Shown: piece by piece, positions 15,461-22,532 of the stretch
Numbering within the stretch: position 1 is the first letter of the stretch
Layout: each line of letters opens with the position of its first letter
Assembly: GCA_016291915.1 (NCBI GenBank)
Contig: JAEEZP010000022.1
Coordinates: 1 to 22,532 of the forward strand
Reading direction: 5' to 3'
Origin: Prevotella sp.
GTDB taxonomy: Bacteria; Bacteroidota; Bacteroidia; Bacteroidales; Bacteroidaceae
Length of the DNA stretch: 22,532 bases
Notes under the pieces: generated by a model
The model's database searches: none
What the model saw: only the letters and a program-made list of their open reading frames with translations
Told to the model about the DNA's origin: nothing
Translations under genes and position numbers: made by a program

Positions 15461-16258
15461 CTAATTCTTAACTAAGTCCATAATTGGGCATTCTTTTTTA
15501 CAGTCAACTACTTTAATATCCTTATTACAGGAAGAAGAACATAAGAAACGATACTCTAGCATGTATTCTACATATTTCTTTTTTTGCTTGTCTTCATAAT
15601 CATAATTATTGCCATAACAGATTAATATAACAATAAGTAAAAAATATAGCTCCAACCCAGCACAGAGACTCGCTTTTTGAAAAAAAGAAGAACTATCATA
15701 ATACTCATAAACATTACAAATAATTTTAAATAACAAAGTAGAAATTATTATGATTTCAATCCCCAAAAAGATCTTAATGAATTCACCAAATAAACCTTGG
15801 CACAAACCATGCTCTCCAAACTGTAAATGCTTCCTCAGATCCTCAATAGATTTAAAAGGAGTATAGTTTGAAGGAAATAATCTATGGTCTAATTTCTCGG
15901 GTTGTTGATGATAGTATTTGTGTCTTATGGAATATGTAACAAATTGTTCAAATCGCTGATGATATCCTTGATACAAACAAATATGTTTCATAAATGCAAT
16001 AACTATAAAAGATGCCATTGCTGCAAATACCAGAGCATCCATAGAATACAACTCTGTACATTTACTATACATCTTCCCGAAATCAAAATGCAAAGAGGAA
16101 TGAATAAAGATATAGCCATATCCTCCAAACACAGCTATCAAAGCTGCAAAAAGAGTTATGATGCTACTCAAATTACTATTATTGTTAATAGCATATTGCT
16201 CATGCAATTGGCTCTCTAATTCTTGTTGCATTTCTTTATCTGTACTATTATTCCTCAT
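15461..16258 (-). CDS. Unknown four-helix membrane protein
   Basis: This 265-aa protein has four likely membrane segments (about 31-52, 73-94, 161-182, 200-216) with a hydrophilic N-terminus of about 30 residues and a cysteine-rich C-terminal tail (CSSSCNK, CKKECP). The middle loop carries several His/Tyr residues (HKYYHQQPEKLDHR). I do not recognise the family. The gene is visibly AT-rich compared with the exported-protein operon upstream. It begins 57 bp downstream of the BACON gene, so it may be read through from that operon, and it directly precedes the HhH-like gene. Confidence 0.6.
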   Translation of the reverse strand: MRNNSTDKEMQQELESQLHEQYAINNNSNLSSIITLFAALIAVFGGYGYIFIHSSLHFDFGKMYSKCTELYSMDALVFAAMASFIVIAFMKHICLYQGYHQRFEQFVTYSIRHKYYHQQPEKLDHRLFPSNYTPFKSIEDLRKHLQFGEHGLCQGLFGEFIKIFLGIEIIIISTLLFKIICNVYEYYDSSSFFQKASLCAGLELYFLLIVILICYGNNYDYEDKQKKKYVEYMLEYRFLCSSSCNKDIKVVDCKKECPIMDLVKN

Positions 16259-16315
16259 AAAAACAGCTTTTCGAATAATAATCGTTTAACCATCGTACTA
16301 ACTTTAGAAAAGCCT

Positions 16316-17293
16316 TTACCACCCTTGCTTTTTACTATAACTCGGTTTGCCATTATCATCCTCACCTGGGATGTTGGTTGTGGTGAAAGTTCTCATTTCA
16401 CTTGTATAGCTTGTCCCAATGACAGAGGTTGCATAGGCACGGATATAATAGGTGGTTTTCTTTGATAAGCCAGTCAGCTTCACAGACTTTGCAGCTTGAT
16501 TAGCAGGGCTGGAAGATGTCACTTTAGAATCGTTAATGGTAGGATTCTTGTTGGAAGTGCTGTAACAGATACCACATTCTGTAATTGCTTCCTTAGAAGT
16601 AACTTCAAAAGTACAAGATGCCTCGGAGAACGTAACGCCAGAATAATTCAACTTGCTGACTTCAGGTAAGGGGCCTCCGTTCTGCGTTACAGCCAGAGTT
16701 TCAGTCTTATTGCCACAAGTAATCTTTACATTGGCTGTTCGCTTGTCTGCAGAATTATTCTGTGTCACCTTGACCGTTATATTCTCGTTGTTTGAACCTG
16801 ATGACTTACTGACGGTACACCAATCCTGATCGGATGTGACTGTCCAAGATGAGTTTGACGTTATGGCAATAGTTTTTTCTTCTGCCTTATATTCAAACGT
16901 TAAAGTCATAGGCGAGACTGATAATTTAAGATCTGCTCCTCTCTGTGTAACCGATATTGTACGGGTAAAACCGCCACCTGTCACGGTAATGGTAGCTTCG
17001 CGGGCCGTAACAGTATTCTCCTGTGCGGAAAGGGTAAGTGTTGCATTGGCGTTACCCGACATAGGGTTGATAGTAAGCCATGAGGCAGAACAAGACACTT
17101 TCCAGTCGCAGTTGGCTGTGATGTTCACCGTCTGCTGCGAGGCAGCAGACTCGAAGGTGATGCTGGAGGTGCTGACAGCCAGACTGTTCTTGTTGATAAC
17201 AGGGCCGTCATCATCACCGCCACCGCCACCGCCGCAGTTAACGAATGAGAACGAAAGAATAAAAGAGAGCAGGAATATGATATACTTTTTCAT
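16316..17293 (-). CDS. BACON-domain lipoprotein with Fn3-like end
   Basis: This 325-aa lipoprotein has the signal MKKYIIFLLSFILSFSFVNC with the lipid cysteine at 20. It is followed by six Gly and DDD, a Bacteroidetes surface-export-like signal. Two BACON domains follow (about 36-120 and 124-206; NITANCDWKVSCSASWLTI and ITSNSSWTVTSDQDWCTVS, each ending with VTQRG/VTQNG). A Fn3-like domain runs from about 210 to 302 (CGICYSTSNKNPTI, LTGLSKKTTYYIRAYATS). BACON domains bind carbohydrate or mucin, or act as spacers. It is the last gene of the exported-protein operon, 13 bp after the barrel gene. Confidence 0.85.
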   Translation of the reverse strand: MKKYIIFLLSFILSFSFVNCGGGGGGDDDGPVINKNSLAVSTSSITFESAASQQTVNITANCDWKVSCSASWLTINPMSGNANATLTLSAQENTVTAREATITVTGGGFTRTISVTQRGADLKLSVSPMTLTFEYKAEEKTIAITSNSSWTVTSDQDWCTVSKSSGSNNENITVKVTQNNSADKRTANVKITCGNKTETLAVTQNGGPLPEVSKLNYSGVTFSEASCTFEVTSKEAITECGICYSTSNKNPTINDSKVTSSSPANQAAKSVKLTGLSKKTTYYIRAYATSVIGTSYTSEMRTFTTTNIPGEDDNGKPSYSKKQGW

Positions 17294-17306
17294 GACTTAT
17301 ACAGAT

Positions 17307-18239
17307 TTAGAAGTAAACGATAGCACCGGCAGCGAGGCCAAAGCCTTCGGTGAATGACTTGAATTTACTATCGGCACTGAGGAACTTATAGTTGTCGTCC
17401 TTAGACAGTCCGAGGTCGTACTCGGGTGTGAGGTGCACCTTCAGATGACGGTTGAGGTCGAACTGCAGACGGGCAGAGAGGGTGAGCGAGGCAGTCTTAG
17501 AACTCTTATAGTCATCGTAGCTGGTAGATACGATGTCGGCCTTCTTGCCACGGTACATGTTGTAGGCAAAACCAACCTGCGGGATGACAGAGAAGAAATT
17601 GCTAAGATCAACCTGATAGCCATAGCGGATGTATGGACGGATAACGGAATAGGCATAGCCCTCACGCAAGTTACCACCGTTGTCATAGACAAAGAGGTCG
17701 TCTGTCTTGTTCACGCCGAACAGACAGCCTAACTCGATGTTGTGATGCTTGAGGTTGAAACCCACACCGAGTGATGGTCCCATGATGCTCATGGCACTGA
17801 AGGCGGCATTGACATAGACCACGCGTTCACGGCCTTTCCTGTACTCAGCCAGTGCTTCTGGGGTGATGACGATAACTGCATCATAAACGGTCTTGGCCTC
17901 GATGTCAACGGGGATACGGTAGTCGCGCAACACGCCGAATACGGTATGGCGGATGGTCACCATCTTGGTCTTCTGAGGAACATACAACTGGATCTCTCCT
18001 TTCTTGCGGATCATACGTACAACACCAAGGTTGGGCTCGAATTCGAAGTTGCTGTCCTGCACGGTGAAGCGGATGAGGGCGCACTCGTCGCCGTTGTTAT
18101 CCTTGACGGCGGCACTGGCGGCCGTAAGGTCGAAGAGGTTCTCTTTGAACTTGGTTACCTGAAAGTCCTGTGCGTTGGCTGAGAGGACGAAGAGCAGCAT
18201 CAGCTGCATGATGGCGAAGCGGATATAAGTTGTTTTCAT
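17307..18239 (-). CDS. Outer-membrane beta-barrel protein with an N-terminal sandwich domain
   Basis: This 310-aa protein has a signal peptide (about 1-23, ending SANAQ). An N-terminal region around FQVTKFKENLFDLTAASAAV and CALIRFTVQD resembles the small beta-sandwich found at the start of Bacteroidetes envelope proteins. From about 140 it becomes an alternating beta-barrel (YVNAAFSAMSIMGPSLGVGF, YSVIRPYIRYGYQ, LTLSARLQFDLNRHLKVHL) ending in the aromatic terminus GAIVYF, as in OMPs. Cargo or function is unknown. It sits 39 bp after the NTF2-like gene. Confidence 0.75.
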   Translation of the reverse strand: MKTTYIRFAIMQLMLLFVLSANAQDFQVTKFKENLFDLTAASAAVKDNNGDECALIRFTVQDSNFEFEPNLGVVRMIRKKGEIQLYVPQKTKMVTIRHTVFGVLRDYRIPVDIEAKTVYDAVIVITPEALAEYRKGRERVVYVNAAFSAMSIMGPSLGVGFNLKHHNIELGCLFGVNKTDDLFVYDNGGNLREGYAYSVIRPYIRYGYQVDLSNFFSVIPQVGFAYNMYRGKKADIVSTSYDDYKSSKTASLTLSARLQFDLNRHLKVHLTPEYDLGLSKDDNYKFLSADSKFKSFTEGFGLAAGAIVYF

Positions 18240-18278
18240 TGTATATACTGTTTTAATGATTAATGATAAGTTTATGGT

Positions 18279-19265
18279 TTATAAAACGAAATCGCTGAGT
18301 GTAAAGACATCGTTGGGGTTGAGACGCTGGCCTTTATCCTTATCAATCCAGTCGGGCTGCCAGGTACGCACATGGATCTTCGGGGCATCCTCATTGGTGA
18401 AGTCCCAGATCATAAAGACAATACCCTCGTCGCTGTAGCGGTTGGTGTTCCACTCCTGATGGAGGGTAACGCCATAGACATTCGCTTTGGTGGGATGAGC
18501 CACCACCTTGATATCGTCGAAGTTCACCTTGATATACTTAGCTGCCTTGAAGGCATTGCCGAGGTTAGTAAGGTACTGCTGCTTAGTCTGTTTCTTGTAG
18601 AGCACCTTGTTGCCCTGCGGGAAGAGATCGCTCTTCTCGACCTTCACCACACGACCGGTGATGATAAGGGCATCATCGGAGAACACCTGCTGCAAGAAGG
18701 GCATGTCCTTCATGTTGTAGGCTGTGCGGAAATGCTCCACATAGTCGAGGATCTGCATGCGGCGACGGATGTCGGAGATCTCACTCTTGTTCTGCATCAC
18801 CTTGGCATACATGTTCATGCCGATGGTGAAGAAGAAGCTCACAATGGTGCCTTTCTTGTCGAAGTTGATGACGGCCTCCTGATAGTCCTCGTCAATCTTC
18901 TCACCAGCCAATGGGGTAAGTACCAAGGGGATGTTACGCACCTGATAGCCATTGCTGGTGGTGAGGCAACGCTCCACAATGTCACTCTCCTCGCAGAAGA
19001 AATGAACGTTCATCCAAAGCATGTCGATCTGTTGCTGAGCCTCGGTGGTGATGACCGACGCATCATAACGGATGTCGCGGTTTTCACGCTGGGCAGCATT
19101 CAGTGCAGATAACAGAGATGAGACGTGTTTCTCCATCTGAGTTTTCAATTCTGCGGAAGCCACACCGTCGTTGATGCTGAATTTCACATCGCCGGCAGCG
19201 TTCGCTTTTACCACAAATGCCATCACTGTGAGTGACAGCAAAATGATTTTACTGATTGTTTTCAT
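18279..19265 (-). CDS. Exported protein with an NTF2-like C-terminal domain
   Basis: This 328-aa protein has a signal peptide (about 1-24, ending KANAA). The N-terminal half (FSINDGVASAELKTQMEKHV to NIPLVLTPLAG) is a conserved unknown domain. The C-terminal half, from about 165 (RRRMQILDYVEHFRTAYNMK, FSDDALIITGRVV, YGVTLHQEWNTNRYSDEG), matches the SnoaL/NTF2-like cone fold. Such domains bind small ligands or mediate dimer formation; no catalytic set can be named. The spacing to the previous gene is 16 bp. It probably acts in the periplasm with its operon neighbours. Confidence 0.75.
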   Translation of the reverse strand: MKTISKIILLSLTVMAFVVKANAAGDVKFSINDGVASAELKTQMEKHVSSLLSALNAAQRENRDIRYDASVITTEAQQQIDMLWMNVHFFCEESDIVERCLTTSNGYQVRNIPLVLTPLAGEKIDEDYQEAVINFDKKGTIVSFFFTIGMNMYAKVMQNKSEISDIRRRMQILDYVEHFRTAYNMKDMPFLQQVFSDDALIITGRVVKVEKSDLFPQGNKVLYKKQTKQQYLTNLGNAFKAAKYIKVNFDDIKVVAHPTKANVYGVTLHQEWNTNRYSDEGIVFMIWDFTNEDAPKIHVRTWQPDWIDKDKGQRLNPNDVFTLSDFVL

Positions 19266-19281
19266 ATTATATCGTTTTTTA

Positions 19282-20040
19282 TTATTCGTCTAAGATAAAC
19301 CAGAAAGCACCGCAGCCTTTATAGGCTCTCTCAGTGTCATCCTTCCCCGTCCGGAGATTCTTTCTGCTATCGGTACCTTTTCCAAGGATAGCCCGGATAT
19401 TGGCATCGGTATCATATATAATAAGGTAGCACTCCTCAGGATTCTTCATCGTGGCATATTTGCCATAGCTCTTTATTTTTCCTTCAAAACGGAGGGGCTC
19501 AATGGTCTTTTCCAGATCGTAGAAAGAGGTGAGCTTGAGGAGCTTCTCCAGCGCATCATTCTTCGGTTTGGTCGGTACGACCTTTTTCGGTTCTTCCTTG
19601 ATGACAGTTGCCGGGGTTACAGGATTGGCCTGAACGACAGGTTCTTCCTTTTTCTCTACTACGGGTTTGGTGATCGGCTCACTCTTATTGATCTCTATCG
19701 TAAGGGTCTTACCCTTCTGGGCCTTCAGGTTCTTGGTACTGACATAGACGAAGGCACGTATCATGTTATGGCGTGACAGGATGATGGTGTCGGCCACCTC
19801 GAAGATTTTCGAGGCCGTGACACTGGTAATCTTACTGTTCTTGGCTGCCGCCCAGTTCTTGATCTCTGTCTCCAGCAACTCATAGGCGAGTTGCAGGGCA
19901 GCCTGTTTGTCATTCATAGTGGCTTCGCCGTAGAGATACTCAGCGTCGCGTTTGATACGGTTAACCTCTTCCATGCTGGTCTGTGCCATCATCGTGACAG
20001 CAATGAACAACAGGGAGATAGTGGAAATGATTTTTTTCAT
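19282..20040 (-). CDS. Unknown secreted protein with a charged Pro-rich linker
   Basis: This 252-aa protein has a signal peptide (MKKIISTISLLFIAVTMMAQ). It has an N-terminal helical region, a P/E/K/V-rich linker (about 115-160, with EPITKPVVEKKEEPVV) and a compact C-terminal domain (IKSYGKYATMKNPEECYLII, AYKGCGAFWFILDE). The family is unknown to me. Its ATG overlaps the stop of the preceding gene (TAATG, one base shared), so translation is coupled. Confidence 0.7.
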   Translation of the reverse strand: MKKIISTISLLFIAVTMMAQTSMEEVNRIKRDAEYLYGEATMNDKQAALQLAYELLETEIKNWAAAKNSKITSVTASKIFEVADTIILSRHNMIRAFVYVSTKNLKAQKGKTLTIEINKSEPITKPVVEKKEEPVVQANPVTPATVIKEEPKKVVPTKPKNDALEKLLKLTSFYDLEKTIEPLRFEGKIKSYGKYATMKNPEECYLIIYDTDANIRAILGKGTDSRKNLRTGKDDTERAYKGCGAFWFILDE

Positions 20041-21164
20041 TATTCGTATAGCTTTTTTTCTTTATTCTTGTTCTTTTGATACTTGGCAAATATATTCCTC
20101 ACATTATGCATCGGAATGAACGTCTCCAACTGTGCTTCTATCAGTCCTTCCTTCTTTTCAATGACTGTCAGAGGAATGTTGACAAAGAGCACATGGTTGT
20201 AATTCTCTGCATTGTTGACAGCAATAACAGATGCCTTGATGGTATTATTGTTAATTGACTCAGCGCCATAGTACAACTCACAGCCATTGTTCTTACAGTA
20301 AGCGATCCATTTTTGTAGGGGCACTTCAAAGTATTTCTTCTTATAACCGTACATCGTCTGCCTGACTTTTAACCGACAGTTGTATTCTGCATCAGCACTG
20401 AGCATCATGTTTGCAGCCGACTCAAGAGGATGGGAAACATCGGTGAGCAGATGATAAGCGCCCCCCTGTTGCTGGTAATAGAGGGTGGACGTAAGTTGAT
20501 CATTCAGGTAGGTTCCTCCCTTCTTAATGAAATAATTTTTCTGAACGGTAGGGGTGAGTATTTCTTGACTTACTTTCTGTCCCGTTCGGATCATAGCAGA
20601 AAGGATATCCATCTCTACATTGTTTTCCCCCTCAATCTTGTTCTCACCGCTGATAAGTTCATGCTCAGCAGGAAAAGACACAGTAAGAAATGGCTGGCCG
20701 TTTCGTGTCCATGTCGCTACATACCGATATAGTTCACTGTTATAGGTAAAGGCATCGTCCGGACGAAGTGTGGCAACAGTAGCACGGGAGCCTTTCTCGA
20801 ACTTGAAACGATCCTCACGAAGCATACGCTCAGTGGGACGGTCAGCCTCAGGATAATCCATCTGGAGAAAATATCGCTCAAGGAAATTGAGGATGGGAGT
20901 GGCGGCAATCGCTTTCAATTCGTCGGTGAAGAGATGGTAGCCTAATGTCGTTATCTGATTGCCTGTAACTGTCACCTTTATCTGACGGCCGTTTATCGTC
21001 TGCATGTTTTGTCCTTCGTGCAGGGAATCTGTATTCAAATGTAGGACTGTAGCTAACTTCTGTAGTTTCTTAGAACGGAAGGTGGGCGCTGCATCCACAG
21101 TGGAAAGTGAAAGCAACATCAATAGAATGATCAGACAATAGGTCAATAGTAGATTTTTTTTCAT
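20040..21164 (-). CDS. Unknown exported protein, first gene of the envelope operon
   Basis: This 374-aa protein has a signal peptide (MKKNLLLTYCLIILLMLLSL, cleaved near VDAA). The mature part is conserved-looking but unrecognised, with FLERYFLQMDYPEADRPTER, DRFKFEKGSRATVATLRPDD and a C-terminal part with VPLQKWIAYCKNNGCELYYG. No repeats or membrane segments are seen. It is the promoter-proximal gene of five exported proteins, with a ~310-nt leader, and its stop codon overlaps the next start. Confidence 0.7.
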   Translation of the reverse strand: MKKNLLLTYCLIILLMLLSLSTVDAAPTFRSKKLQKLATVLHLNTDSLHEGQNMQTINGRQIKVTVTGNQITTLGYHLFTDELKAIAATPILNFLERYFLQMDYPEADRPTERMLREDRFKFEKGSRATVATLRPDDAFTYNSELYRYVATWTRNGQPFLTVSFPAEHELISGENKIEGENNVEMDILSAMIRTGQKVSQEILTPTVQKNYFIKKGGTYLNDQLTSTLYYQQQGGAYHLLTDVSHPLESAANMMLSADAEYNCRLKVRQTMYGYKKKYFEVPLQKWIAYCKNNGCELYYGAESINNNTIKASVIAVNNAENYNHVLFVNIPLTVIEKKEGLIEAQLETFIPMHNVRNIFAKYQKNKNKEKKLYE

Positions 21165-21269
21165 CTTTACGTTTATCTCTGTTTAATATCAAAGGAGAAG
21201 ATTTCTTGATTATCTCATTGAAACAGGACACACAGAGTGTGAGCCTCCTGACATTCCTCGTCAGTAGGT

Positions 21270-21403
21270 CGTGGAATACCCGTAAGTTAAAGAATGAAAA
21301 TCAGCTCACACCTATATCGCATAGCGTGTTTCCGCTGCGGAAACACAACATATACAATAGGATCAGCTTTCATCTTTTGCCTAACTTACAGAAATTTTCC
21401 ACG
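21270..21403. repeat. 134-bp imperfect palindrome in the leader of the envelope operon
   Basis: Mirror segments lie around a single base at 21336: CGTGGAA (21270-21276) with TTCCACG (21397-21403), GTAAGTTA (21282-21289) with TAACTTAC (21382-21389), CCTAT (21311-21315) with ATAGG (21357-21361), and the perfect GTGTTTCCGC-T-GCGGAAACAC (21326-21346). Other stretches between them pair only partly. Its inner arms share GCGGAAAC with the hairpin at 7656-7688. It may be a folded RNA leader, a cruciform or a MITE. Confidence 0.7.
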
Positions 21404-21484
21404 TTTCCTGACAGGCTTTAGAATAAGCTACCTCTGCATGCTGCGGGATTTCTCCCCCACAGCAAGTGCATTTTCATGCATTTG

Positions 21485-21514
21485 CAAATATACAACATTT
21501 CTTAGAAAAAACAA
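21485..21514 (-). promoter_or_regulatory. Promoter of the five-gene envelope operon
   Basis: TATATTTG (21485-21492) and TTG (21512-21514) are spaced 19 bp apart on the minus strand. The inferred start near 21478 gives a leader of about 310 nt before 21164 that contains the palindrome above and a TGCTG/CAGCA hairpin (21441-21466). Confidence 0.6.
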
Positions 21515-21564
21515 TGCAATACAGTGAAAAAGTTTTGCCTTTTACCATTTTGCAAGCCTCTGGC

Positions 21565-21594
21565 GGGGACAGGCACCTTGGAGAGCCAGTCCCC
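21565..21594. other. Hairpin in gene-free sequence, possible RNA element
   Basis: GGGGAC-A-GGC and GCC-A-GTCCCC pair around a 10-nt loop. A second hairpin (GCACA/TGTGC, 21645-21660) and a TATTTTTG box on the minus strand (21683-21690) lie upstream. A small RNA is possible, but the -33 element is poor. Otherwise I see no gene in 21515-21709. Confidence 0.3.
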
Positions 21595-21709
21595 GAGATT
21601 TTCCTTTTCGCAAATGTTGCCGCGGTGTGAGCTGAATTTGGGTTGCACAGCGCTATGTGCGAGTCACCACGCTATAACGCTGCAAAAATATAATAAATAT
21701 TCTGAATAA

Positions 21710-21803
21710 TTTGGTCCAAATTAGTCCTTTTTAGCGTTTATTGCAAATATGAAAAGATACCTGCGATTCCATTTGTTCTTTTGATCAGTACGCCAAATGA
21801 AAG
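21710..21803. repeat. Left copy of a 94-bp direct repeat
   Basis: It matches 22266-22359 in 89 of 94 bases by hand alignment. It begins with TTTGGTCCAAA, a near-palindrome. The two copies bracket the ATPase remnant at 21908-22096. Confidence 0.8.
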
Positions 21804-21907
21804 TTTGCAAGATGCTATGCCCCATTCAATAAACCATATATTAACGACTCTTTCTTATAATTATCCAAATCGGATAATCTTTTTTGGATAATCCCCTGCC
21901 TGTCTTT

Positions 21908-22096
21908 TTAAGGTGCAAATAAGTCGTCCATGATGACTTCTGACTGGACTATACCACTATGAAGATTGTGAGCCACACCGTATGTCGTGATGAACGTATG
22001 CTGAATTGAACTCTTGTCATCCCTTTCAGTTTTGTAGCGCCAGCCAGATGGGGCGACCTGCTCATGCTTGCGACCAATAATAATGCTATATTCCAT
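21908..22096 (-). pseudogene. Internally deleted COG1672-like ATPase (62 codons)
   Basis: The first residues MEYSIIIGRKHEQ look like the usual N-terminus of this ATPase type (IIGR.xEQ, just before the P-loop). The end, FITTYGVAHNLHSGIVQSEV and IMDDLFAP, is its usual C-terminus. The roughly 300 residues between, including Walker A and B, are absent. I start it at 22096, since a full promoter lies just upstream and the longer frame from 22183 crosses it. It may still yield a 62-aa peptide; family assignment is from memory. Confidence 0.65.
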
Positions 22097-22118
22097 TGTG
22101 CGGCACCGTTTATGGGTG

Positions 22119-22149
22119 CAAATATATAGTTTTTTTATTGGAAAAGCAA
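22119..22149 (-). promoter_or_regulatory. Intact promoter before the deleted ATPase
   Basis: TATATTTG (22119-22126) and TTG (22147-22149) are 20 bp apart, with the start codon about 22 nt downstream of the box. The promoter survived although the gene lost its core. Confidence 0.6.
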
Positions 22150-22156
22150 TAGATGC

Positions 22157-22250
22157 TATCTCCGTAACACTATTATTTAACATATTTAAGGATGAAGAAT
22201 ACCGTATAGTATCTCCGTAACCACTAAAAATTGTATATTTAAGGATAAAA
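22157..22250. repeat. Imperfect ~40-bp tandem duplication
   Basis: Copies at about 22157-22197 and 22210-22250 share TATCTCCGTAAC, a short A/T part and ATATTTAAGGAT. They lie upstream of the deleted ATPase's promoter. Confidence 0.5.
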
Positions 22251-22265
22251 CATCACGCCTTGTGC

Positions 22266-22359
22266 TTTGGTCCAAATTGGTCCTTTTTAGCGTTTATAGC
22301 AAATATGAAAAGATACCTGCGATTCCATTTGTTCTTTTGATCAATACATCAAATGAAAG
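22266..22359. repeat. Right copy of the 94-bp direct repeat
   Basis: It is the partner of 21710-21803. It ends 14 bp before the truncated WG reading frame at 22373. Confidence 0.8.
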
Positions 22360-22372
22360 CTAGCATGAAACA

Positions 22373-22408
22373 TTATTTTGGCAATAATATAGTAAGTATC
22401 TTTTTCAT
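22373..22408 (-). pseudogene. Truncated WG protein start
   Basis: The frame reads MKKILTILLPK and a stop, identical to the first nine codons of the WG gene at 1974-2336 up to ILL. The match breaks at 22382, close to the 94-bp repeat. It is what remains of a second WG gene. Confidence 0.7.
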
Positions 22409-22488
22409 TTTAGAAATTCTTAACCAACCATAAGGCGAAGAACAGATCGTAAACCTTGTAGATACCCTTATCCTGAGTGAGCAACCCT
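22383..22488. repeat. Right copy of the 106-bp segmental duplication
   Basis: It is the partner of 2311-2416 (99 of 106 bases). It holds the end of the ATPase at 22410 and the TAA-A-ATG junction to the truncated WG frame. Confidence 0.85.
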
Positions 22489-22532
22489 TTGTCTATCAAT
22501 GCGGGGATGGCGGACTTCACGGAATTGGGTGA
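22410..22532 (-). CDS. C-terminal end of an AAA ATPase with a winged-helix tail, cut by window edge
   Basis: This is an open frame of 40 codons from the right edge to TAA at 22410-22412: SPNSVKSAIPALIDKGLLTQ, then DKGIYKVYDLFFALWL and VKNF. The SVKSAI..L.DKGLL..D.GIYKVYD.FFALWL pattern is the winged-helix end of a family of AAA ATPases common in Bacteroidetes and archaea (ATPase_2/COG1672-like). The P-loop would be to the right of the window. Its stop is one base before the truncated WG frame, the same spacing as at the left duplication. Confidence 0.7.
   Translation of the reverse strand, partial: SPNSVKSAIPALIDKGLLTQDKGIYKVYDLFFALWLVKNF

Noticed and set aside
18372..19112. 246-codon plus-strand ORF
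   Set aside because: It is a shadow of the NTF2-like gene on the minus strand: biased H/L/V-rich composition, no start signals.
21540..21700. Small RNA with two hairpins
   Set aside because: Only the hairpins and a -7-like box are visible; the -33 spacing is poor (26 bp), and no known RNA family was recognised. Kept only as a low-confidence hairpin entry.

Overview
The window looks like a chromosomal segment of a Bacteroidales bacterium, most likely Prevotella/Segatella-like. The grounds are several promoters of the Bacteroidetes type (TTG/TTTG, 19-21 bp, TAnnTTTG), a two-component regulator-propeller (HTCS) sensor, BACON and WG-repeat lipoproteins, a BspA-type leucine-rich protein with a type-IX-like C-terminus, and an HU-like/VirE-like gene pair typical of this order. 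Species is not determinable here.

Left part (1-4300, mostly minus strand): the N-terminal 614 codons of a hybrid sensor, then an operon of an AAA ATPase (AAA_14/DUF4143), a 28-codon remnant of a second ATPase type and a small secreted WG-like protein. Upstream lies a long non-coding stretch holding a degraded plus-strand DUF4143 tail inside inverted repeats.

Module 4377-8120 (plus strand): a VirE_N/VapE-like primase-helicase and an HU-like DNA-binding protein. The helicase gene is framed by a pair of ~73-bp iteron-containing inverted repeats, is preceded by an 83-nt hairpin, and the module is framed by 84-bp direct repeats. Its right part holds an antisense ATPase tail and a cluster of short palindromes. 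The layout suggests an element with its own replication or maintenance function, possibly immobile now.

Middle (8200-14700, minus): a small adhesin-E-like secreted protein, a WG-repeat lipoprotein overlapping a TonB-C protein, and a 1043-aa BspA-like LRR protein with ten nearly identical 23-aa repeats and two EF-hand loops. Then comes an AT-rich pair of unknown genes (14727-16258): a four-helix membrane protein and a cytosolic protein with a helix-hairpin-helix-like motif.

Right part (16316-21514, minus): a tight five-gene operon of exported proteins (two unknown periplasmic proteins, an NTF2-like protein, an outer-membrane barrel, a BACON/Fn3 lipoprotein), with a ~310-nt leader that contains a 134-bp imperfect palindrome. 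The right edge (21700-22532) is a patch of repeats and ATPase wreckage. It includes a 62-codon ATPase that keeps only its two ends and a second copy of the ATPase/WG junction seen at 2311-2416.

The most unusual aspects are the iteron-framed primase-helicase gene and the recurrence of broken AAA ATPase genes of three types at five places around one intact copy.
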